The notes under the pieces were generated by a model. That model did not search any database and was not told the DNA's origin. It worked only from the letters and a program-made list of their open reading frames with translations. The position numbers and the translations under genes were made by a program. Shown in pieces: positions 1 to 7,412 of a stretch of 64,000 nucleotides of DNA. Source of the stretch: Corallococcus coralloides DSM 2259 (GTDB lineage Bacteria; Myxococcota; Myxococcia; Myxococcales; Myxococcaceae); NCBI RefSeq assembly GCF_000255295.1, contig NC_017030.1, positions 7,414,328 through 7,478,327 of the forward strand. The letters run 5' to 3'. Position 1 is the stretch's first letter, and every line of letters begins with the position of its first letter.

Positions 1-1
1 C

Positions 2-616
2 CCGCTGAAGAACGGACGGCGCGACGGCGTGACGGAGCTCTTCGACAAGGACGGGCAGCGCACCGCGACCCACGCGTACGCCGCGGGCGTGCTCGACGGC
101 GTGAGCACGCGGTACGCCGCCGGGAAGGCCCTCACCTCCACGACCTGGGTCCAGGGCCAGAGGGAGGGCGACGAGACGGAGTTCTTCAACGACGGCGGCA
201 AGAAGCAGGTCGTCACCTGGAAGGACCGCCAGCAGGTGAAGCGCGTGGAGTACTTCCAGAACGGCGAGCGCAAGCATGAGCTCGTCGTGACCGGAGACCG
301 CGCGGTGGAGTCCTACTTCGAGGACGACGGCTCACTGCGCGAGCGGCGGAATCTGCTCAAGGGTGACTTCCACAACGGCTTCGACCCCGATGGCGTGACG
401 GAGGCCTTCTTCCCGGACGGCGGCACGGAGCGCCGCGAGCACTACGTGAAGGGCAAGGCGGAAGGCCGGCGCCAGGTGTGGGCGGAGAACGGCACCCTCG
501 TCGAGGACTCGCAGTGGACGAAGGACCGCGTCACCACGCGCAAGCGCTGGAACCCCGACGGCGGACTCGTGGAGGACGAGGCCTTCCACGAGGACGGCTC
601 GCGCAAGAAGAAGTAG
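2..616 (+). CDS. YwqK-like MORN_2 repeat protein, 5' end cut by window
   Basis: The reading frame is open from base 2, so the gene starts outside the window. The visible 204 residues are built from repeats of the type 'G-x-x-[DE]-G-x-x-x-x-[FWY]-[FWY]-x-[DEN]-[DN]-G', such as ELFDKDGQ, EFFNDGGK, EYFQNGE, SYFEDDGS, AFFPDGGT, VWAENGT and RWNPDGG. This is the MORN_2 / YwqK 'toxin-antitoxin antitoxin-like' repeat, which forms a beta-hairpin ladder. Such proteins are usually structural or binding modules without known enzymatic activity; no partner toxin is visible. An internal GTG at 29 could be mistaken for a start, but the repeat pattern continues upstream of it (LKNGRRDG), so it is probably not the start. 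The tail is basic (KKK). Confidence 0.75.
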   Translation, partial: PLKNGRRDGVTELFDKDGQRTATHAYAAGVLDGVSTRYAAGKALTSTTWVQGQREGDETEFFNDGGKKQVVTWKDRQQVKRVEYFQNGERKHELVVTGDRAVESYFEDDGSLRERRNLLKGDFHNGFDPDGVTEAFFPDGGTERREHYVKGKAEGRRQVWAENGTLVEDSQWTKDRVTTRKRWNPDGGLVEDEAFHEDGSRKKK

Positions 617-648
617 CAGGCGCGCGAGGGAGCGCCGTCTTGACGGAG

Positions 649-675
649 GATGACGGCAAGATTACTGCCATCATC
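649..675. promoter_or_regulatory. Inverted repeat before tetR, likely autoregulatory operator
   Basis: GATGACGGCA at 649-658 and TGCCATCATC at 666-675 are inverted copies with one mismatch in ten and a 7-base centre. The element ends 4 bases before the ATG at 680. A -35-like TTGACG lies at 640-645. TetR regulators commonly bind palindromes that overlap their own promoter, so autorepression is the simplest reading. It also argues against an ATG at 650, which would lie inside the operator. The promoter -10 is not clear. Confidence 0.5.
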
Positions 676-679
676 CATC

Positions 680-1264
680 ATGACCCAGAAGACGGAGCAG
701 AAGCAGAAGTCGCATGACGCCATCCTCGCGTCCGCCGCCACGCTGCTCCTGGAGCGCGGCATCCAGGCCAGCTCCATCATGGACGTGATGAAGGGAGCCG
801 GCCTCACGGTGGGCGGCTTCTACGGGCACTTCGACTCGAAGGAGCACCTGTTCACGGAGACCCTCCGGAGCACCGCCCGCACGGCGTGGAACGCGCTCCT
901 GCGCAAGGCGAAGGAGGACGCGCCGGACGCGCCCGCGCTGAAGGTGCTGGAGCGCTACCTGTCGCGCAAGCACCGCGACGCCGCCACCCCCACCTGTCCC
1001 CTGCCCAGCATCACCGCGGAGGTGTCGCGCGCGGGGGAGCCCTACCGGGGCGGGCTGGAGGCGGAGCTGCAGGAGTTCGTCCGCTCGTACGCGGAGCTGC
1101 TGCCGTCCGGGGCGCGGCGCCGGGAGAAGGCGCTGGCCGCCATCGCGCTCATGTACGGCGCCCTGTCGCTGGCGCGCGCCGTGCGCGGCACGAAGCTGGG
1201 GGACGAGTTCCTGGACGCGGCCAGGAAGCTGGGCGCGGAGCTGCTGACGAAGGAGGGGACCTGA
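680..1264 (+). CDS. TetR/AcrR family transcriptional regulator
   Basis: This is a 194-residue one-domain repressor of the TetR family. The N-terminal DNA-binding domain covers about residues 8-55: ILASAATLLLERGI is the first helix, ASSIMDVMKGAGLTVGGFYGHF is the helix-turn-helix, followed by the usual 'FxSKEHLF'. The C-terminal ligand-binding half (about 60-190) has CPLPSITAEVSRAG, a pattern seen in TetR proteins that control efflux or detoxification genes; the ligand cannot be read from sequence. The start at 680 has no Shine-Dalgarno sequence. An in-frame ATG at 650 would add ten residues but sits within a palindrome that looks like the operator. The gene points at a convergent neighbour (stop at 1296), so its regulated target may only be itself. 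Confidence 0.85.
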   Translation: MTQKTEQKQKSHDAILASAATLLLERGIQASSIMDVMKGAGLTVGGFYGHFDSKEHLFTETLRSTARTAWNALLRKAKEDAPDAPALKVLERYLSRKHRDAATPTCPLPSITAEVSRAGEPYRGGLEAELQEFVRSYAELLPSGARRREKALAAIALMYGALSLARAVRGTKLGDEFLDAARKLGAELLTKEGT

Positions 1265-1295
1265 AGCCCGACCCCCTCCCCGTCTCAGACCATCA

Positions 1296-2906
1296 TCAGT
1301 CGCGCTGGATGGCGCCCTTCGGGACCAGGATGACGACCTCCTTGCAGTCCGAATAGATGATGGAGTTCATGGACTGGTAGTTGTGGGTCGTCTTGCCGCC
1401 GTTGCGCACGATGCCCATGTCGTTGCCCTTGGAGCCGCCGCTGTAGTCCCAGCCGTGGCGCGACTGGAAGATGATGGCGCCGTCCGGCACCTTCCCGTCC
1501 GCGACGAGCTTGCGGTACTGGTCCGCGGTCACGACGTTCGCGGTGGCGTTGCCGTACGGGCTCTTGATGGCCTTCTGCTGGGCACCCGGGAACGGGATGG
1601 ACTCCCAGCCATTGCGCAGCATCTGCGCCATGCCGCCGCGGGGGTTGTTCGGGTCGTTGCCCGTCGCCGCCGGCGTGTTCGGGATGCCCAGCCGGGTCAT
1701 GTTGTCCAGCGTGGTGCGCACGCAGTAGCCCGTCTGGCCGTTGTTCAGGCGCGAGGTGGCCAGCTTCTGCAGCGTGGGGTCGTTGGTGTTGATGCGGACG
1801 CCGTTGCCCAGCACCGCGCCATTGTTGTTCGTGCCCTGGGTGTTCGTCGTGCCCTGGGTGTTCGTCGTGCCCTGGGTGTTCGTCGTGCCCTGGGTGTTCG
1901 TCGTGCCGCCGGGGCGGTTGCCCTGCAGCGCCCGGAGCGTGTCGGGGCCGACCTGGCCCGCGTTGTTGCCCGCCCTCACGCCGTTCGCCCGCTGGAAGTC
2001 CTCCACGGCCTTCCTCGTCACCGGGCCGAACTTGCCGTCCGCCGGGACGCCGAGCATCTCCTGGATCTGCTTCACCGCCGGGCCCTGCATGCCCTCGCGC
2101 AGGTTGTTGCCACGCACCATCACCTGGTCCATCGAGGGCGCGGCGCTCCACGTCTTCGCCCCCGGCCGCTGGGTGCTGCTCGCGGGCTCGAAGGTGTCGG
2201 CGTTGCGCGACGGGCGCGTGGGGGTGCTGGCGTTGTTGATGGTGCCGGCGTTCGTCGCGGCACCGCCGAAGTGCGGCGCCAGCGCCTGCGCGCGCGCCCA
2301 CACGTCGTTGGAGTAGTCATTGCCCGTGGTGCCCTGGTCCATGCCCGCCAGGGTGCGGACGTTGCCCGGACCGGAGTTGTACGCGGCCACCGCGCCACGA
2401 AGCTGCTGCGCCTCGGACCAGTCCGGGTGCGCCTTCTTCATGTCGTTGACGTAGCCCTTGAGGATGCCCGCCGCCTGGTCGATGTGCTCGGCGCTGGTGG
2501 GGCCGCCCTTGGTCGTGTGGTAGCGGTGATCCACCTGCATCACGCCAAAGCCGTTGCCGCCGTCGCCGTGGCCCGTGCGGTCCAGCGCCGCGCCCGCGCG
2601 CGACTCGCGGCTGGCGATGGCCGCCAGCAGCGCGGGGGGCAGACCGTGCTTCGCCGCCGCCGCCTCGATGTTGCCCTTGTACTGCTGCAGGCGCGCCAGG
2701 TCCGTCTGCGCCATCTTCGTGGACGCCGCCACACCCGGCTGCAGCCCGTCCTGCCGCGCCGTGCGCGCCGAGGCGCCCGTGGGCTGGTACTGGGACAGGA
2801 TGGCATTCGGGTTCGCGCTGTTGCGAACCGCGCTCGTCGTCAGCGCCTGGGAACGATTCGAATAGACAGAGTTCGTGCGCTGGGACGTGGTCGCGGAGAG
2901 GCTCAT
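1296..2906 (-). CDS. GH23 goose-type lysozyme / PG-binding protein with C-terminal Cys-His domain
   Basis: This is a 536-residue three-module protein. Residues 1-60 are Ser/Thr/Asn-rich with no signal peptide. Residues 66-185 form a GH23 goose-type lysozyme domain, with catalytic Glu101 in ASRESRAG and the GFGVMQVDHRYH motif at 119-130. Residues 268-330 form a peptidoglycan-binding domain (GPAVKQIQEML, DGKFGPVTRKAVEDFQ). Four TTNTQG repeats (335-358) act as a linker. Residues 365-536 hold Cys395 in GYCVRTTLDNM, PDGAIIFQSRH (His484) and NDMGIVRNG, reminiscent of NlpC/P60 or CHAP amidases, but this assignment is only inferred. The ATG at 2906 has GAGGA about 9 bases upstream. Lack of a signal peptide with two wall-lytic modules suggests a protein delivered by a specialised route, or a prey-directed effector. 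A helical giant protein lies just upstream on the same strand. Confidence 0.85.
   Translation of the reverse strand: MSLSATTSQRTNSVYSNRSQALTTSAVRNSANPNAILSQYQPTGASARTARQDGLQPGVAASTKMAQTDLARLQQYKGNIEAAAAKHGLPPALLAAIASRESRAGAALDRTGHGDGGNGFGVMQVDHRYHTTKGGPTSAEHIDQAAGILKGYVNDMKKAHPDWSEAQQLRGAVAAYNSGPGNVRTLAGMDQGTTGNDYSNDVWARAQALAPHFGGAATNAGTINNASTPTRPSRNADTFEPASSTQRPGAKTWSAAPSMDQVMVRGNNLREGMQGPAVKQIQEMLGVPADGKFGPVTRKAVEDFQRANGVRAGNNAGQVGPDTLRALQGNRPGGTTNTQGTTNTQGTTNTQGTTNTQGTNNNGAVLGNGVRINTNDPTLQKLATSRLNNGQTGYCVRTTLDNMTRLGIPNTPAATGNDPNNPRGGMAQMLRNGWESIPFPGAQQKAIKSPYGNATANVVTADQYRKLVADGKVPDGAIIFQSRHGWDYSGGSKGNDMGIVRNGGKTTHNYQSMNSIIYSDCKEVVILVPKGAIQRD
1831..1902. repeat. Four tandem 18-bp repeats coding TTNTQG linker
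   Basis: The 18-base unit GTGCCCTGGGTGTTCGTC occurs four times in perfect tandem at 1831, 1849, 1867 and 1885. Read on the minus strand it encodes the hydrophilic linker between the peptidoglycan-binding and C-terminal domains of the muramidase-like protein. Identical copies suggest recent slippage, so copy number probably varies between strains without breaking the frame. Confidence 0.9.
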
Positions 2907-2999
2907 TCGGGGATTCCTCGTTGGAGGCTGTGATTCCTGCCCCGATTATCCAGACCCCTCCCCGTGAGTTGCGTGAGATCTGGAAATAAAGATCTAACA

Positions 3000-3028
3000 G
3001 TTTAACCAGTGCGGAATTTTCCGCTCAA
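3000..3028 (-). promoter_or_regulatory. Candidate sigma-70 promoter for the muramidase gene
   Basis: On the minus strand, TTGAGC (3023-3028) is followed by a 17-base spacer and TTAAAC (3000-3005), in an AT-richer patch about 95 bases before the ATG at 2906. The spacer and -35 hold the palindrome GCGGAA-TT-TTCCGC (3011-3024), a possible operator. Two AGATCT copies lie just downstream (about 2978-2996). The rest of the 2907-3212 gap shows nothing coding that I can support. Confidence 0.35.
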
Positions 3029-3149
3029 ACCTGTCTGGATTGGGTGGCGCGTCACGAATGGGCAACGATGACACCCTGGGTCTGTCTGACTTCACAGCCA
3101 TTGACCCGGGATTTTGGTGGAAAAATCCAATCACACACCACGAATGCAA

Positions 3150-3183
3150 ACGGGGCCTGTTCCCGTGAAGGAACAGACCCCGT
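3150..3183 (-). terminator. Intrinsic terminator of the helical repeat gene
   Basis: A 14-base stem (3150-3163 with 3170-3183) closes a 6-base loop. The single mismatch is a G-U wobble only when read on the minus strand, where the stem is followed by TTTGCATT. It lies 30 bases after the stop of the minus-strand gene ending at 3213, so orientation and position agree. Confidence 0.75.
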
Positions 3184-3212
3184 GCGGCGCTACAGGTCTG
3201 TGACGCGGTGGA

Positions 3213-6200
3213 TCAGACGAAGGGCACGCCCGGGATGTCGTCCGGGATGAGGTCGTCGAGGAAGTCCTTCACGCCGTTGAACGCATCCCCGGCCAGCTCG
3301 CCCACTTCGCCGCCGAAATCCGCCAGGGCCCCGAGCGCTTCCTTCGCGCCCTCGATGCTCTTCTTCGCCAGGTCGCTCAGGTGGCCGACGGCGGCCTCCG
3401 CCAGCTGTCCGCCCACGCCGGCCAGGTCCTTGAGCGCGTCCACGCCCGCGTCCCCCAGGTCCGCCACGGCGATGAGCAGCTCCTTGCCGCCCTCGGAGAG
3501 GTTGTCCTTCCAGGCCTTGGCGACGTTCTTGAAGGACTCCACGCCGTCCTTGAGCAGGTCGCGGGCGAAGCCCTTGGCCCACTCCAGACGCCGGCCGCCG
3601 AAGTCGATCATGTCCTTGAGGGCGCCGGCCGCGGCGTTCGCCAGCTCGCCGCCCTTGCGGGCCAGGTCGGACAGCGCGCCGCCCACCCACTCGCCGGCCT
3701 TGGTGAGCGCCTCGCCGGGGTTCTCCGCGATGTACTTGAGCGTCTCCACGGCCTTCTCGCCCGCGTTGGCCAGGCCCTTCACCAGGCCCTCCGCCAGCTC
3801 GGCGCCCGCGGCGCCCAGGTCCTTCACGGACTCCCAGGCCTTCTTCGCCAGCTCGCCGCCCTTGGCCAGGGCGTCGCCAATGGCCTCCTTTGCCTTGGCC
3901 GCGGCCTCGCCCGGGTTCTGCGCCGTCCAGGCCAGCAGCTCCAGTCCCTTCTCGCCCAGCTCCTTGGCCTTGTTCACCGTGTTGGAGACGAGCGTCGTCG
4001 CCCCGTCGATGAGCTCCTTGGCCTTCTCCTTCGCGGCGCCGGTGAGCTTGTCGTAGCCGGCCTTCAGGTCGTTCAGCGTGGAGACGGCCTGCTTGTAGAG
4101 CGCCTTGCCGGCGTCCGTGGCCAGGTCCAGGCCGGAGTTCACGACGCTCTTGATGCCGTCGAGCGCCTTCTTCGCGGCCTCGCCCGGGTTCTGGGCGATG
4201 TACTTGAGCGTCTCCAGGCCCTTCTCACCCAGCTTCTTCGCGCCGTCGATGACGTTGTCGAGGACCTGCTTGGCCTCCTTCGCCAGCTCGCCGCCCTTCT
4301 CGATGGCGGTGTTGAAGGCCTCCGTGGCCGCCTTCACCGCGGCCTCGCCGTACTGGGACGGGTTGCGCACCACGTCCGCCAGCTTGTGGATGACCTTCGC
4401 GGCCCCCTTGAGGCCCTCGCCGGCCAGCTCCGCCTGGGACACGCCCACGAACTCGGCGGCCTTCACGGCGCCCTTGGCGGCCTTCTCCACGCCCCACTGG
4501 ATGAGCTGCGCGGTGCCTTCCGGCCCGTAGTACGCGGCCATGTGCGCCAGGCCCGCGGGGCCCTGCGCCGCGGCGCCCGCCAGGTTCACGGCCTTCATCC
4601 AGTCCGGGGCCTTGTAGCCCTTGGGGTCGGCCTCGTACTTCGCCTTCTCCTGGGTGAAGCCGATGTCCATCGCCAGCTCGGCGGCGCCCAGGAGCACGCT
4701 GGCGCCCACGTCCACGGCCACGCCCACGCCGGTGAGGTCCAGCGCGATGCCCAGGCCCGCGTCCGCGACGTTCAGCGCCGCGGCGGTGTGCGCGAAGTAG
4801 CCCAGGTCGTTGTTCTTGCCGTGCAGTTCCAGGGACTCCTTCTCGAACTTCGCCGCGTCGATGGCGTTGGGCAGCGCGCCCGCCACCGGGACGACCTTCG
4901 CCAAGTTCTTGAAGACCTTGCCGGCCACGTCGGCGGTGATCTCCACGCCGATCTTGCCCAGCACCTTGTCCATGATCTTGAGGCCCTGGCCCACCAGCTT
5001 GCTGCCCGCCTTGTCCAGCAGCGGTCCCAGGGTCTTCACGGTGGTGTTGAGCGCGTCCGCGCCGAACTTGTCCGTGAGCTTGAGCAGCGACTTCACGGCG
5101 GCGGAGTCCATGTCCGTCACCAGCTTGGAGACGATCTTCGCCGCGTCATCGTCCAGCTTGCCCGCGAGCTTCGCGAACTGCTCCGTGGTCTTCGGATCCG
5201 ACAGGACCTCGTTGAGGACCTTGTGCTCCATGCCGCCCAGGGCGCCCACCAGCTTCTTGCCGGCCTCGGCATCCACCTTGCCCAGCTGGCCCACCAGGTT
5301 GTCCAGGGCCTTGGGGTCGGTGATGCCCTTGAGCGCGGCCTCCATCGACTCCGGACCGCCCAGCCTGGTGGCGGCGGCCTCCAGCTTCTTCAGCTGATCC
5401 GGCGTGAGCTTGGACGCGAGCTGCGGATCCAACCCCTTCACCTTCACGTCGGCCATCCGCGCGCCCTGCTGGGCCACGTCCGTCGCGTTCTTCACGCCCG
5501 CGTTCTTGAGGACGTCCGCGAAGGCCTTGAGGTCCTTCTTGAGGTCGGGCACCTCCGCCAGCAGCTGCGCGGCGGCCAGCGCCTTGTCCTGCGTGGACGC
5601 GTTGGGGTCCACCAGGGTGATGGCGGCGCCCGCGGCGCGCAGCGACCCGTCCAGCTTGCGCAGGTCATTGGCGAGCGCGGGGAACTTGTCCCCGGCGAAG
5701 TCCTTGAGCGCCTTGCCCAGCTCCAGCGTGGCGGTGGCCTTGTCCGTGGCGGAGGCGTTGGGGTCCGTCCACTTGCCAATGGCGCCCACCAGCTTCTCCG
5801 CCGCGGGCAGCCCCTTGAGCGTGGTGTCCAGCACGCCCTTCAGGTCCTCCGGCGCGAACGTGTCGCCGGTGACCTTCGCCAGGGTGAGCGCGGCCTGCGC
5901 CTTGTCGACCTTGCTCGCCTTGGGGTCCGTCAGCTTGCCCAGCGACGTGAGCGCGTCCGAGTTGGTGGCCAGCTTCGCCAGCTTGTCGTCCTGGATGCCC
6001 AGGCGCTCCAGGGCGTTGGGGACCGTCTCCGGGAACTGCGAGGCCAGCTCGCCCAGGGCGGTGGCCTTCTCGGAGAAGGAGCCGGTGCCCAGCTTGTTGA
6101 GCGAGTCGTAGGCCTTCTTCAGGTCCTCCTTGCTCTTGTCCTTCAGCTCCGGGAAGAGCTTGGGCAGCTCCTCCGGCTTGTCCGGCAGCGCCTCCGCCTT

Positions 6201-6608
6201 GGGCGGCTTCGGATCCGCCGCCGGAGCGGCACCGTTGACGTCGGCCCGCACCGGGACCGCGCCGTTGGCAGTCCCCGGCACCGGGCCGCTGAGGGGGCGC
6301 GCATGGCCGCCACTGGTGCCCAGCGGCGTGGCGAACGGGTTGGTCGTCTCGCCCGTCAGCCGGTTCACCCCGTTGCGGTTGTTCTGCGCGCCGCCCGAGG
6401 CGAACCCGTCATTGAAGAGCTTCACCGTGGGCTGCTTCGTCTGCTGCTTCGCGGCGGCCTTCGCGGCGGCTTCAGCGGCGGCCTTCGCGGCGGCTTCAGC
6501 GGCGGCCTTCGCGGCGGCGCGGGCAGCGGCCTCGGCGGCGGCGCGGGCGGCGGCTTCAGCGGCGGCGCGGGCAGCGGCGGCGGCGGAACCATCAATGGGG
6601 GTGGTCAT
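3213..6608 (-). CDS. Giant alpha-helical repeat protein, function unknown
   Basis: This is a 1131-residue protein of no family I can name. Residues 9-53 are an Ala-rich tract made of AAA[R/E/K] tetrads. Residues about 55-130 are Gly/Asn/Pro-rich and probably disordered. The rest is predicted almost wholly helical. It carries repeated 'LTDPKAS.DKAQAAL', 'TDPNAS.TDKATATL', 'VDPNASTQDKALAAAQ' segments. Near the C-terminus three copies of 'LETLKYIAQNPGEAAKKA' occur (also ELLAWTAQNPGEAAAKA and VETLKYIAENPGEALTKAG). A central hydrophobic stretch (GLGIALDLTGVGVAVDVGASVLLGAAELAMDIG, split over two helices) could insert in a membrane. No signal peptide is present. The ATG at 6608 has GGTAGGAG 8 bases upstream; an earlier ATG at 6698 lacks this. 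It sits upstream of a muramidase-like effector on the same strand and has its own terminator. Confidence 0.6.
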   Translation of the reverse strand: MTTPIDGSAAAAARAAAEAAARAAAEAAARAAAKAAAEAAAKAAAEAAAKAAAKQQTKQPTVKLFNDGFASGGAQNNRNGVNRLTGETTNPFATPLGTSGGHARPLSGPVPGTANGAVPVRADVNGAAPAADPKPPKAEALPDKPEELPKLFPELKDKSKEDLKKAYDSLNKLGTGSFSEKATALGELASQFPETVPNALERLGIQDDKLAKLATNSDALTSLGKLTDPKASKVDKAQAALTLAKVTGDTFAPEDLKGVLDTTLKGLPAAEKLVGAIGKWTDPNASATDKATATLELGKALKDFAGDKFPALANDLRKLDGSLRAAGAAITLVDPNASTQDKALAAAQLLAEVPDLKKDLKAFADVLKNAGVKNATDVAQQGARMADVKVKGLDPQLASKLTPDQLKKLEAAATRLGGPESMEAALKGITDPKALDNLVGQLGKVDAEAGKKLVGALGGMEHKVLNEVLSDPKTTEQFAKLAGKLDDDAAKIVSKLVTDMDSAAVKSLLKLTDKFGADALNTTVKTLGPLLDKAGSKLVGQGLKIMDKVLGKIGVEITADVAGKVFKNLAKVVPVAGALPNAIDAAKFEKESLELHGKNNDLGYFAHTAAALNVADAGLGIALDLTGVGVAVDVGASVLLGAAELAMDIGFTQEKAKYEADPKGYKAPDWMKAVNLAGAAAQGPAGLAHMAAYYGPEGTAQLIQWGVEKAAKGAVKAAEFVGVSQAELAGEGLKGAAKVIHKLADVVRNPSQYGEAAVKAATEAFNTAIEKGGELAKEAKQVLDNVIDGAKKLGEKGLETLKYIAQNPGEAAKKALDGIKSVVNSGLDLATDAGKALYKQAVSTLNDLKAGYDKLTGAAKEKAKELIDGATTLVSNTVNKAKELGEKGLELLAWTAQNPGEAAAKAKEAIGDALAKGGELAKKAWESVKDLGAAGAELAEGLVKGLANAGEKAVETLKYIAENPGEALTKAGEWVGGALSDLARKGGELANAAAGALKDMIDFGGRRLEWAKGFARDLLKDGVESFKNVAKAWKDNLSEGGKELLIAVADLGDAGVDALKDLAGVGGQLAEAAVGHLSDLAKKSIEGAKEALGALADFGGEVGELAGDAFNGVKDFLDDLIPDDIPGVPFV
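6450..6584. repeat. 12/24-bp repeats coding Ala-rich [EKR]AAA tract
   Basis: Near-identical 12-base blocks (gcggcggcyttc, gcggcttcagcg and variants) encode about eleven consecutive AAA-plus-charged-residue tetrads at the N-terminus of the helical giant. The i/i+4 spacing would place alternating Arg/Lys and Glu on one helix face, a classic single-alpha-helix pattern. The nucleotide repetition suggests expansion by slippage. Confidence 0.85.
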
Positions 6609-6777
6609 GGGCGGAACTCCTACCTTTTTCAAGAATCGAGAAAGTCCCCGGGATTCTCTACATTTCGAGTCGAATGTTGCCTGACTCTCCGCAATCACGT
6701 GAATCCCGGAGCGATGCTGGCGATACGCCGGTGTCGCTCGACGGGTTACATGGATCGCGCGGGCTCCTGATGACGCA

Positions 6778-6847
6778 GGAGGGCATAGCGGACGCTATGG
6801 AAATTCCAGGAGGAGGCCCGCTCTTGTCCGGCCGCGTCATGCCCTCC
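6778..6847. repeat. Nested inverted repeats in gap 6609-6855
   Basis: GGAGGGCAT (6778-6786) and ATGCCCTCC (6839-6847) are perfect inverted copies 52 bases apart. Just inside lies CATAGC-GGAC-GCTATG (6784-6799). They sit just past the stop of the minus-strand membrane gene (6856) and upstream of the helical giant. No T-run follows, so they are not a clear terminator. Nothing else is supported in this 247-base gap. Confidence 0.35.
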
Positions 6848-6855
6848 AGGGCGAT

Positions 6856-7218
6856 TCAGGCCCGGTCTTCGGAGCGGAGCATCCACTGGCCCAGGCCCAC
6901 GCACCCGGCGGAGGTGAACAGGGTCAGCGTCCACGCGACGCTGAAGGGGGCGCTCAGCGCCATGAGCACCGGCAACGGCGACCACCCCGCGACGAAGGAC
7001 GCCGGGGTGAGCCACAGCGCCCTGAGGCCGCGCGTGAGCGCCTGGATGAGGCCCAGGGCCAGCCCCGTGAGGGCGAAGCCGACGAACAGCGCCAGGGCGT
7101 AGGCCTTGTTGAACATCAGCATGTAGACGCCCAGCAGCGGGAAGACATGCACGAGGCCGGGGAGCCAGACGAGGAAGGCGGTCAGCATCCAGCGGCGTGA
7201 CTGCGGGGGCTTGGGCAT
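6856..7218 (-). CDS. Small multi-pass membrane protein, unknown function
   Basis: This is a 120-residue hydrophobic protein. After a basic N-terminus (MPKPPQSRRW) there are about three to four membrane segments: LTAFLVWLPGLVHVFPLLGVYML, ALALFVGFALTGLALGLIQAL, WLTPASFVAGWSPLPVLMALSA and a final FSVAWTLTLFTSAGCVGLGQWML. No conserved motif is recognised, so no function is proposed. The ATG at 7218 is preferred over a TTG three codons earlier; the Shine-Dalgarno signal (GAGG) is weak. The 194 bases to the divergent hydrolase gene at 7413 hold both promoters but no clear motif. Confidence 0.65.
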   Translation of the reverse strand: MPKPPQSRRWMLTAFLVWLPGLVHVFPLLGVYMLMFNKAYALALFVGFALTGLALGLIQALTRGLRALWLTPASFVAGWSPLPVLMALSAPFSVAWTLTLFTSAGCVGLGQWMLRSEDRA

Positions 7219-7412
7219 GGGCCTCAATCCATCCCAGGTCCTGGCTCCTCGTCATTCCCTGGCGACAGACACTGTCCGGACGGCGATGACGTCGTTACCG
7301 CTCATCCTTCCGCCGCGCCGCTCATCACAAAGGCGCGGACCCGGTCTGGCGGCCCCCTAGCCTTCTTCGCGTCACGCACCGTCCGACCGGCGGTCCTTCG
7401 CGGAGTCCCTAG

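Noticed and set aside
1383..2933. Long Arg/Ala/Val-rich frames opposite real genes
   Set aside because: Frames rich in Arg, Ala, His and Val opposite well-supported domains are antisense shadows of GC-rich genes. The same holds at 3381-6770, 17856-20099, 37234-39462 and 55913-58492.
3044..3250. Plus-strand 68-codon frame in the 2907-3212 gap
   Set aside because: It runs through the terminator stem and the end of the helical giant gene and has no ribosome site or recognisable motif.
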